NCBI GenBank assembly: GCA_023142835.1
Contig: JAGLIS010000035.1
Location: forward strand, 1 to 13,294
Length of the DNA stretch: 13,294 nucleotides
Direction: 5' to 3'
From: Candidatus Pacearchaeota archaeon
GTDB lineage: Archaea; Nanobdellota; Nanobdellia; Pacearchaeales; GW2011-AR1
The position numbers were made by a program, and so were the translations under genes. The notes beneath the pieces are model-generated. The model did not search any database. It saw nothing but the letters and a program-made list of their open reading frames with translations, and was not told where the DNA came from. Shown in pieces: positions 6,078 to 12,501 of this stretch (positions within the stretch are counted from its first letter, which is position 1; every line of letters begins with the position of its first letter).

Positions 6078-7008
6078 AATAAGATTTTCTATTAAATAAC
6101 ATACTTAACTTTCTTTTCAAAATCCAAGGAATTACTATATGGAGATTATCTTTAATAGGTTCATTAACTGTACAAGGCATCCAGCAATTAAGATTACACT
6201 TGGTCTCTCCAATAAGATCTTTAAAGTTATCTGTTTTAATATTCCCTAATTGTTTATTAAGGACAACACAAGGAAAAATCACTCCATAAGGATCCAAATA
6301 AAAAGATTTTAATCCTGCATCACATTTTATAGCTCTCTCTTTCTTTTTAACAAAATCAATTGAGCCCTGAGTATAATACGCCCTAAAGTAATACTTAGGA
6401 TTGAAAGAATTGAGATACTTTTTGATAAGCCATTTAAGTTTCTCTATTACCAACTTAGTATCATAAGGTGAATTTTTTTTACTATAATAAAAAGAATCAT
6501 GTCTAACAATTGAAAGGAATTCTATATCTAATTTTTTAGCTAATTGATAAACTTTTTCCATCTGATCTTCATTACCATACCCAAATGTTGAGCATATTCC
6601 AATATCTTTTACACCTAATTTTTTTAAACCTAAAATAGTATCAATACTTTTTTTAAAACCTCCAGGTATTCCCCGCATTTCATCATTTTTTTCTTTAAGA
6701 CCGTCAATAGAAATTCTAAATCCAATTTCTGGATATTTTTTTGCAGTTTTAAGTATCCTTTCAGTAAGCAATCCATTAGTAGCAATTACAACCCTCTTAG
6801 TTTTTTTCTTAATTATCTTGATAATATCATCAATATCCGCCCTCATAAACGGCTCCCCTCCAGTTATATTAATAGACTCAAAAAAAGGAAGTCTTTTATA
6901 ATAAGACATGTCAATTTCCTCTTCAGTTTTATTCTTCCAAATACTACAAAAACTACACTGAGAATTACACTTGTAAGTTATTGCAAGAACCAAAGATTTA
7001 AGTTTCAT
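6076..7008 (-). CDS. Radical SAM protein with SPASM/twitch-like C-terminus
   Basis: This 310-residue enzyme opens with the radical SAM cluster motif CNSQCSFC (C14, C18, C21) that binds the 4Fe-4S cluster. NITGGEP (47-53) is the SAM-binding GGE motif, and ISIDGL (99-104) fits a later barrel strand. The C-terminal part has five further cysteines: C229, C247 (YGVIFPC) and C271, C275, C279. Spacing of this kind is typical of SPASM or twitch domains, which hold auxiliary iron-sulfur clusters. Such proteins modify peptides, sugars or lipids by radical chemistry. In this locus a sugar or lipid-linked glycan is a reasonable guess but not shown. No partner peptide gene is visible nearby. The tail (LHIVIPWILKRKLSMLF) is basic and hydrophobic and may touch the membrane. 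The ATG at 7008 has a TATA box about 26 bp upstream. Confidence 0.88.
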   Translation of the reverse strand: MKLKSLVLAITYKCNSQCSFCSIWKNKTEEEIDMSYYKRLPFFESINITGGEPFMRADIDDIIKIIKKKTKRVVIATNGLLTERILKTAKKYPEIGFRISIDGLKEKNDEMRGIPGGFKKSIDTILGLKKLGVKDIGICSTFGYGNEDQMEKVYQLAKKLDIEFLSIVRHDSFYYSKKNSPYDTKLVIEKLKWLIKKYLNSFNPKYYFRAYYTQGSIDFVKKKERAIKCDAGLKSFYLDPYGVIFPCVVLNKQLGNIKTDNFKDLIGETKCNLNCWMPCTVNEPIKDNLHIVIPWILKRKLSMLFNRKSY

Positions 7009-7030
7009 TTTAAAAAATATTTACAAAACT

Positions 7031-7038
7031 ATTTAAAT
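7031..7038. promoter_or_regulatory. Shared palindromic TATA box for two divergent genes
   Basis: The 50-bp gap between the two divergent start codons contains one palindromic ATTTAAAT. Its centre is about 26 bp from the radical SAM ATG (7008) and about 25 bp from the GT2 ATG (7059). Either direction therefore gives a leaderless transcript, so one site could serve both genes. Confidence 0.5.
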
Positions 7039-7058
7039 GTTTACATCCCTAAACAACA

Positions 7059-7940
7059 ATGATTTCAATAATTATTACTTCATACAAAGAACCTAAAACT
7101 ATTGTAAAAGCTATCTCTTGTTTTTTAAATCAGAAAATAAAAGAAAAATTTGAGATAATTGTTATCTGTGGAGACAAGGAAACTTTTAATGTTGCAAAAA
7201 AAAATTTCAAAGAGTCTAATATTTTTATATATCAAGATAAGGCAAAAGGTAAATCAGTTGCATTAAATTTAGCATTTAAAAAAGCCAGAGGAGATATTTT
7301 AGTTCTTTCCGACGGGGATGTTTTTGTTTCACCTGACTCCCTAAAAAATCTAAGGAAACATTTTAAAAACAAAAAGGTGGGGGCAGTATGTGGCCACCCA
7401 GTATCTATAGACTCAAGAGATTCTATGATGGGTTTTTGGTCGCATTTTCTGACAGACATGGCAGATCAAATAAGATTAGAAAGAGTAAGAAATAACGAAT
7501 TCATTGTAGTCTCAGGTTATCTTTTCGCGATGCGTAAGGACATTATAGATGAACTTCCCGAAAGTTTACTATCCGAGGATGCTTATATTTCTCATATAAT
7601 CTGGGAGAAGGGTTACAAGATATCTTATGTTACTGATGCAATCGTTCATATAAAATATCCCACTACTATCCGAGATTGGATGAACCAAAAAATCAGAAGC
7701 ACTGGAGGGTATATAGAAATAAGAAAAATGGTAAAAAATAAAAAAAAGATGCGATCATTTTCAAATGAAACAAAAAAAGTTTTGGAACCGTTCAAATATT
7801 CAAAAAATCTGAAAGAAATTTTTTATTCTATCTCGTTGATATTTTTCAGACTAATACTTTGGCTAACAATTTTTTATAAAGTTGGAATTTTAAAAAAAAA
7901 CCATAAAGAACTTTGGGTTAGGGTCGAGAGTACAAAATAA
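7059..7940 (+). CDS. Family 2 glycosyltransferase, membrane-associated
   Basis: The 293-residue protein begins with the GT2 GT-A fold (MISIIITSYKEP, then the first strand and the NLAF region near 70). DGDVFV (85-90) is the DxD motif for the metal and nucleotide sugar, SEDAYIS (172-178) supplies the ED motif with the likely catalytic base, and QKIRS (210-214) is a reduced form of the QxxRW motif seen in processive or lipid-acceptor members. One hydrophobic segment near 255-275 suggests membrane anchoring. It would add a sugar to a lipid-linked acceptor on the cytoplasmic face. Donor and acceptor are unknown. The ATG at 7059 sits about 25 bp downstream of the shared TATA box. The gene contains two A9 runs (7196-7204 and 7892-7900). 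Confidence 0.88.
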   Translation: MISIIITSYKEPKTIVKAISCFLNQKIKEKFEIIVICGDKETFNVAKKNFKESNIFIYQDKAKGKSVALNLAFKKARGDILVLSDGDVFVSPDSLKNLRKHFKNKKVGAVCGHPVSIDSRDSMMGFWSHFLTDMADQIRLERVRNNEFIVVSGYLFAMRKDIIDELPESLLSEDAYISHIIWEKGYKISYVTDAIVHIKYPTTIRDWMNQKIRSTGGYIEIRKMVKNKKKMRSFSNETKKVLEPFKYSKNLKEIFYSISLIFFRLILWLTIFYKVGILKKNHKELWVRVESTK

Positions 7941-8086
7941 AAAAAGTTTGGAAGAGTTTGATTGGGTTGAGGTATTTGGGGAATGTAAAGTTAGAGAAAT
8001 ATTAAACCGAAATCATATCATTTTTACTTTTAGAGTACCCTCTTCTTTTTCCCTTAATAATTTTGCCATATCTTGGAGGAAAATAA
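7941..8086. other. Gene-free convergent gap
   Basis: This 146-bp stretch lies between the ends of the GT2 and GT9 genes. I find no ORF of useful length in it. It holds a T-rich tract (8021-8031) and most of an imperfect palindrome (8073-8099). Confidence 0.6.
8021..8031 (+). terminator. T-rich tract, candidate terminator of GT2 gene
   Basis: TTTTTACTTTT lies about 80 bp after the GT2 stop in the convergent gap, the sort of oligo-T sequence used for archaeal termination. A second T5 follows at 8046-8050. Confidence 0.35.
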
Positions 8087-9226
8087 TTATTCTCTCCAAA
8101 TAGTCACAAGTTTTTCTATAACTTTTTTTGCGGTTATCAAATTAATATCTAAACTAGAACCAGTAGAATACTTTTCAGTTAGTTCCTCAAATGACTTATT
8201 TTCCATATCAGGAGGATAAACATAATGAATTTTTTTAGAAATTTTACTAGGATAAGGATGAAAATTTCCAAACTGATTTCCATTAGAAACACATAATGTA
8301 AGGGTATTTGTCGCAGCGGAGATATGAACAGTTCCCGTTTCATTAGAGACCAATAAGTCAGAATTTCCAATTATATTTATTGAATCTAAAAGAGTATTTC
8401 CAGTCAAATTTTCTATTTTATCAGGATAATGCGAATGAGAGATTATTTCTTTAGCGAGTTCAGAATCATTTCTAGATCCTAAAATTTTTATTTTCTTTTT
8501 CTTCTTTTGAATTATAAAATCAGCAATTTCTGCGAAATTTTTAGTAGACCATCTTCTAAATTTAGCTCCTGCTCCCGGAACAAAAACCACATAACTCTCT
8601 CCAATCTCTTTTTTTTTAAAAGGCATAGAAAGATTTCTGTTAATCTTTCTATTTAAAAAATTCTCAAAAAACCCTTTATTTTTAAAAAATTCAAAATTAA
8701 CTCCATTCTTAGAAGAAATTAATCTCGTATAATAATTATCAGATATTTTCTTTTGCCAAGAAAACATACTTTTTGGGCCCCCCCTATTTCCAATTTTTTT
8801 AAATGAATTAGAAACTTTAATAATAGAATCTAAATAAAATGATCTTCCATAAGTGGGTTGTAGTACAATCTCAAAATATTCATTATGAATCTTTTTTAAA
8901 AGATTAAATCTATAAGGAAAGTTTATTAGAAACTTTTTTCTATCTATCCATATGAACTTATCCACATTATCTGCATCCAACTCTTCAGAAATATTCTTCC
9001 ATAATAAATTCCCACAAAGAGTTATTGAATAATTTCTATATTTTAAATTTTTTTTTATTTCCTCGATAAAATTTCGGAATAAGATATAATCTCCAATCTC
9101 TCCTAAAAAGATTAGTAAAATCTTTTTATTTTTCTTATTAACCCTTTTCTTATTAATCCTATAATCTAAAAGGATATATAATGGGGTGAGTATAGCCGAT
9201 ATTAATCTCCCTTTATTTATATGCAT
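8087..9226 (-). CDS. Family 9 glycosyltransferase (ADP-heptose:LPS heptosyltransferase-like)
   Basis: The 379-residue protein has a GT-B layout. A 33-residue N-terminal extension with a hydrophobic helix (8-20) precedes ILLIFLGEIGDYILFRNF (36-53), the GT9 N-terminal signature in which the GD is conserved. The C-terminal half begins with VVFVPGAGAKFRRWSTKNF (213-231), the nucleotide-sugar region. It ends with NLTGNTLLDSINIIGNSD (273-290) and NETGTVHISAATNT (295-308), matching the family's D-T-G-x-x-H-x-A-A block. In bacteria GT9 enzymes add heptose or similar sugars to LPS core. An archaeon has no LPS, so the donor and acceptor here are unknown. The ATG at 9226 has a TATA box 22-30 bp upstream, so the gene has its own promoter. 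It holds a G7 tract on the coding strand (8778-8784). Confidence 0.88.
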   Translation of the reverse strand: MHINKGRLISAILTPLYILLDYRINKKRVNKKNKKILLIFLGEIGDYILFRNFIEEIKKNLKYRNYSITLCGNLLWKNISEELDADNVDKFIWIDRKKFLINFPYRFNLLKKIHNEYFEIVLQPTYGRSFYLDSIIKVSNSFKKIGNRGGPKSMFSWQKKISDNYYTRLISSKNGVNFEFFKNKGFFENFLNRKINRNLSMPFKKKEIGESYVVFVPGAGAKFRRWSTKNFAEIADFIIQKKKKKIKILGSRNDSELAKEIISHSHYPDKIENLTGNTLLDSINIIGNSDLLVSNETGTVHISAATNTLTLCVSNGNQFGNFHPYPSKISKKIHYVYPPDMENKSFEELTEKYSTGSSLDINLITAKKVIEKLVTIWRE

Positions 9227-9247
9227 AAAGCTAGATACTATAGGGGG

Positions 9248-9256
9248 ATATTTAAT
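9248..9256 (-). promoter_or_regulatory. TATA box of GT9 gene
   Basis: The minus strand reads ATTAAATAT, 22-30 bp upstream of the ATG at 9226. It separates GT9 transcription from the upstream nucleotidyltransferase unit. Confidence 0.5.
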
Positions 9257-9296
9257 TGTTTTTATTTAATCTAAAATATCTATTATCTATTTGAAC

Positions 9297-10466
9297 TTAA
9301 AATTGTTTAATTCGATTAATTAAAATAAAAATAATTGCTTCAAATTTAACGAACTTTTCATGAATCCAATTTATAAAAGGATTGGAATAATACTTAGTCC
9401 ACAAAACATGATATTCATTTGCAGATGTTTTAAATTTCTTCCTACAAAAATTATTATATTCTTCCAATGTCTCAGAATGAATTTTGAATAGTTTTTTTAT
9501 TTCCCATGGAATTTGATATACTATATCTCTTGGAAAATCTTTTGCAATTCTTTTACCCAAAAATGTTTTACTATGTTTCCAGAGATAAAGATAATAACCA
9601 AAGGATAAAAGATATTGGTAGTCCCTTGGATGACTAAACATCTTTTTTATATAAGAGTCTTTATTCCAATTGCTTAAGAAGTATAAATTTCTATCATTTA
9701 TCCTAATTTTAAATGAAGTTTCGGGAGATTTAATATTGAATTTATTTATCAAAATCTTATCAAAAATTTCCATAAATTCTAGAGATATTTGAACTGCCTC
9801 AGACAAATATGATATTAATTTATTTTTTTTATCAGATTCGTTAAACCAATTACTCCTAAATTTACCAAACTTTTCAAAAAAATCCTTTCTTTTTTTATTC
9901 TTTACCCCCAACCTTTCCAATAGACTATTGGTATGTTTTAATGAATAAATAATTGCAAGAATAATTCTTTGATTTATCTTCTTATGCACAATAGCATATT
10001 CAAGCAAGTCTTTAGGAATTTTATTAATAAAATATTGAGTTGTCAAAAGAAGGTTTATATCTTTTGAAGGAGATTTTGCCAAATATAATTTCTCTCCCCA
10101 AACTAAATTTAATTTAAAAAAAGGAAACCAATAAGGCAATTTTTTAAATACATTTTCATTAATAAACAATGCATTATGGCAGAACAAATATCTCGACCTG
10201 TTAGACAGATTCATAATATGATACTTTCCAATAGAATCTCTTTTTGTATTTTTAAAAACAATTAAATAATCAATATCTGAAATTCCTAGAGCACCTATAG
10301 ATCCAAACTTATAGATAGATTTTATTTTATCTTTCTCCATGTTTATTAACTTTAAATATTCTTCTTCAGCGAGAGCATAATCATAAATTTCCATTTTTTT
10401 TGGAGGATTTACAAATTCACATTTTTTTAGATATTCTATTAAAAGATTTCTTGTTGAGATTTTCAT
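9297..10466 (-). CDS. Pol-beta-type nucleotidyltransferase-domain protein A, unknown function
   Basis: This 389-residue basic protein has the nucleotidyltransferase core KFGSIGALGISDIDYLIVF (53-71): GS at 55-56 and the metal-binding pair D64/D66, with a shorter spacer (7 residues) than common family members. It shares the signature HNxxxIxE (97-104) with its neighbour, which may supply the third carboxylate. The long C-terminal part is helical, rich in Lys and aromatic residues, and ends in a hydrophobic-basic helix (FEAIIFILINRIKQF). Such domains transfer a nucleotidyl or related phosphoryl group to proteins, sugars, lipids or RNA. The glycan context suggests decoration of a glycan or lipid, but this is inference. 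It starts by ATGA overlap with the preceding gene, with TGAGGA upstream as a possible ribosome site. Toxin-antitoxin minimal NTases are much shorter, so that reading is unlikely. Confidence 0.65.
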   Translation of the reverse strand: MKISTRNLLIEYLKKCEFVNPPKKMEIYDYALAEEEYLKLINMEKDKIKSIYKFGSIGALGISDIDYLIVFKNTKRDSIGKYHIMNLSNRSRYLFCHNALFINENVFKKLPYWFPFFKLNLVWGEKLYLAKSPSKDINLLLTTQYFINKIPKDLLEYAIVHKKINQRIILAIIYSLKHTNSLLERLGVKNKKRKDFFEKFGKFRSNWFNESDKKNKLISYLSEAVQISLEFMEIFDKILINKFNIKSPETSFKIRINDRNLYFLSNWNKDSYIKKMFSHPRDYQYLLSFGYYLYLWKHSKTFLGKRIAKDFPRDIVYQIPWEIKKLFKIHSETLEEYNNFCRKKFKTSANEYHVLWTKYYSNPFINWIHEKFVKFEAIIFILINRIKQF

Positions 10467-11488
10467 AATGAATTTTTCCTCATTTTAATTACCAAATTTT
10501 TAATATCTTGAACGAAATCTTCTCCTAAAAGGGGAATAATTTTATTAAAATCATTTCTATCAAAAAACCTGTGAATTAAAACTAAAAATTTATAATGGAT
10601 ATGAAATCCAATAAACTTTCTTAGCCAATAAGGATAATAACTTTTATATTTCCATGTTTTTCTTATATTACTACATCTTTCAATTATATCCCATTCAGAA
10701 TTACTAAAATCTTTTTTTGCAATCTTAAAAGAATATTTTTTATACATATAATCCTTATTTTTAAATTGTAGATAAACAACAGGTAAAAATAAAGTAGATT
10801 GGACTAAACGCTTAAGGTAATAACTATTTTTTTTGTAAAATTTTATATCAGGTAAATTTAGAAAGGCATTATACCAAAGATTAAAAATATTATTTAATTC
10901 CTCTGAGTCATCAAGACATCTAAAAACCAATTTATTTCTAAATCCTGTAACTTCTTTTGCGTACTTAAAAAGAATTAGGGGAAAAATTGGTTCAAAATAA
11001 TATTTCATATCCAGTTCGGAAATGATAAAAAGGTTATGGTGTTGTAAAGGATCTAAAAGATAAAGAAAAGAATTTACTTTTGCAATCTTTTTTCTTATTT
11101 TAGAAAGCTTACTTTTATCTTCAAGTACCTCTTTTTTTATTATTAAAATAGCGTCGAAATCAGAGGAATAAGGGATATAATCCATTGTTCCTAAGCTCCC
11201 ATGAACATAAGCCCCAACTAATTCATCATCACTAAAATTTTTTAAAATATATTCTTTAAATTCTTTTAGAGGTCTTAAAAAAACATCTTTCTCATTTATC
11301 CTTAATTGTTGGACTTCATCAATAGTTATAATTTTTTCCACTTTCTTCTTTTCATACATTACTCGATAAGAATTAGCAAAGTTTTCAAATTTTTTTTCGT
11401 GAGATAAATTAACTATTCCATTCCTCAAATTTTTTTGAAAAATAAAATTACTATTTAGATAAGAAGCTATTTGTTTTTGAAGTTCCAT
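10463..11488 (-). CDS. Pol-beta-type nucleotidyltransferase-domain protein B, unknown function
   Basis: This 341-residue protein has the core GAYVHGSLGTMDYIPYSSDFD (92-112), with GS at 97-98 and D110/D112, the normal longer GS-to-DxD spacing. QHHNLFIISE (149-158) repeats the HNxxxIxE signature of protein A. Both are then followed by a stretch of the form FPxxxxK, some 15-20 residues before a KL pair. About 90 residues precede the core, and the C-terminus is helical, with an aromatic segment (YPYWLRKFIGFHIHYKFLVLIHRFF). I infer paralogy with A from the shared motif order. Overall identity is low. The stop overlaps the start of A, so the two products are made together and may form a complex. 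It begins 12 nt after the GT-A glycosyltransferase stop, without a clear Shine-Dalgarno. The substrate is unknown. Confidence 0.65.
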   Translation of the reverse strand: MELQKQIASYLNSNFIFQKNLRNGIVNLSHEKKFENFANSYRVMYEKKKVEKIITIDEVQQLRINEKDVFLRPLKEFKEYILKNFSDDELVGAYVHGSLGTMDYIPYSSDFDAILIIKKEVLEDKSKLSKIRKKIAKVNSFLYLLDPLQHHNLFIISELDMKYYFEPIFPLILFKYAKEVTGFRNKLVFRCLDDSEELNNIFNLWYNAFLNLPDIKFYKKNSYYLKRLVQSTLFLPVVYLQFKNKDYMYKKYSFKIAKKDFSNSEWDIIERCSNIRKTWKYKSYYPYWLRKFIGFHIHYKFLVLIHRFFDRNDFNKIIPLLGEDFVQDIKNLVIKMRKNSL

Positions 11489-11500
11489 ATATAAAATAAA

Positions 11501-12415
11501 TTAACCTTTAATAACCTCTTTTAATTTTTTCAAAATAGATTTTATAATTGATTTTATTGCTGATGGAAATATCACTTTCTTAAAATAAGCACCATCATAC
11601 TTTTCATTTCTAATAATCTTTTTAGGATGTTTTAATGGGAATAAAATATTTTCTTTGTTCCTTCCAATTTTTAATTTTCTTTTTGTATGAGTTCCATCTT
11701 CTCCGAAGCCAATATTTTCTATAAGATTTCTTTTTGGAATAATATTTAGTATACCTTTATGAAATCTTATGATTCCCCATTGAAAATCCCAAGTATCTCC
11801 TCCTTCATCTCTTAGCTGTTTGCATTGGTTCTTTCTAAGCTTTTTTTCAAGAAAATTTAAGTTGTGTTCAAATTCAATTTTATCAAAGTTACCGTAATCT
11901 TTCAAATCTACATCATAATATTTCCAAGCCCTACGCCATGTAGCCCATCCCCATATCGATCCATATTTTGAAAAAGTATAAGACTCTCCAAAAAATTTAT
12001 CCTTTAAAAAATTTGACCCACAAATTTGTCCCACAACTTCGTTGTCTTTGTATTTATCTAACATCTCCTGACAAAATCTAAAAAAACTTTGATCTGGCAA
12101 ACAATCATCTTCTAAAATTATCCCTTGTTCAACATTTTCAAAAAACCAATCAATTGCACTTGAAACAGCGTATCTACATCCTAAATTTTTATTTCTAAAT
12201 AATGTTTTAACTTTACAATCCCAATCTATCTTACTGAGAATATATTTCCTAACTGTATCAGTTTTCTTTTTCTCTTCATTTGTTCGAGGTCCATCAGCCG
12301 CAATAAACAATTTTTGAGGTTTAGCCTTTTGAATTTCTTGAAAGGTCTGTTTAACAGTATCTAATCTATTAAAAACAAGATAAAGTATTGGAGTTGTTAA
12401 TTTAAATTTTTTCAT
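11501..12415 (-). CDS. GT-A fold glycosyltransferase (HlpA-like / GNT-I-like)
   Basis: The 304-residue protein matches the family annotated as nucleotide-diphospho-sugar transferases or hemolytic protein HlpA-like, related to GT13/GNT-I. TTPILYLVFNRLDT (7-20) is the first strand. LFIAADGPR (36-44) and NKNLGCRYAVSSAIDWFF (75-92) come next, then the metal-binding ILEDDCLPDQSFFRF (100-114). SIWGWATWRRAW (153-164) is highly characteristic, and a DTWDFQW (207-213) acceptor or catalytic region follows. IGFGEDGTHT (235-244) closes the domain. The C-terminal helix (FPSAIKSIIKSILKKLKEVIKG) is amphipathic and basic, probably a peripheral membrane anchor. It would add a sugar residue to the glycan. It leads an apparent unit with the two nucleotidyltransferases and has its own TATA box 22-29 bp upstream of the ATG at 12415. 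Confidence 0.85.
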   Translation of the reverse strand: MKKFKLTTPILYLVFNRLDTVKQTFQEIQKAKPQKLFIAADGPRTNEEKKKTDTVRKYILSKIDWDCKVKTLFRNKNLGCRYAVSSAIDWFFENVEQGIILEDDCLPDQSFFRFCQEMLDKYKDNEVVGQICGSNFLKDKFFGESYTFSKYGSIWGWATWRRAWKYYDVDLKDYGNFDKIEFEHNLNFLEKKLRKNQCKQLRDEGGDTWDFQWGIIRFHKGILNIIPKRNLIENIGFGEDGTHTKRKLKIGRNKENILFPLKHPKKIIRNEKYDGAYFKKVIFPSAIKSIIKSILKKLKEVIKG

Positions 12416-12436
12416 TTTAAAATAAATTTTACGAGA

Positions 12437-12444
12437 TTTATATA
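12437..12444 (-). promoter_or_regulatory. TATA box of the GT-A/nucleotidyltransferase unit
   Basis: The minus strand reads TATATAAA, 22-29 bp upstream of the ATG at 12415, with a G-rich GGGAAGG just upstream. It is one of the clearest TATA boxes in the window and would drive 12415 down to about 9297 as one leaderless transcript. Confidence 0.6.
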
Positions 12445-12484
12445 CCTTCCCTTGGTTTCAAACTAAAAATATTTTTTAATAAAT

Positions 12485-12490
12485 AAAAAA
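12485..12490 (-). terminator. T6 tract after the GT4 gene
   Basis: On the minus strand TTTTTT occurs 12-17 nt past the GT4 stop, inside a T-rich run. It is a likely terminator, and it is followed by the promoter of the next unit. Confidence 0.4.
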
Positions 12491-12501
12491 TAAATATAAC
12501 T

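Noticed and set aside
9297..11488. Toxin-antitoxin or abortive-infection (MNT/HEPN or AbiE-like) reading of the nucleotidyltransferase pair
   Set aside because: Both proteins carry NTase cores and both are much longer than MNT antitoxins. No HEPN RxxxxH partner is seen, and the unit is led by a glycosyltransferase.
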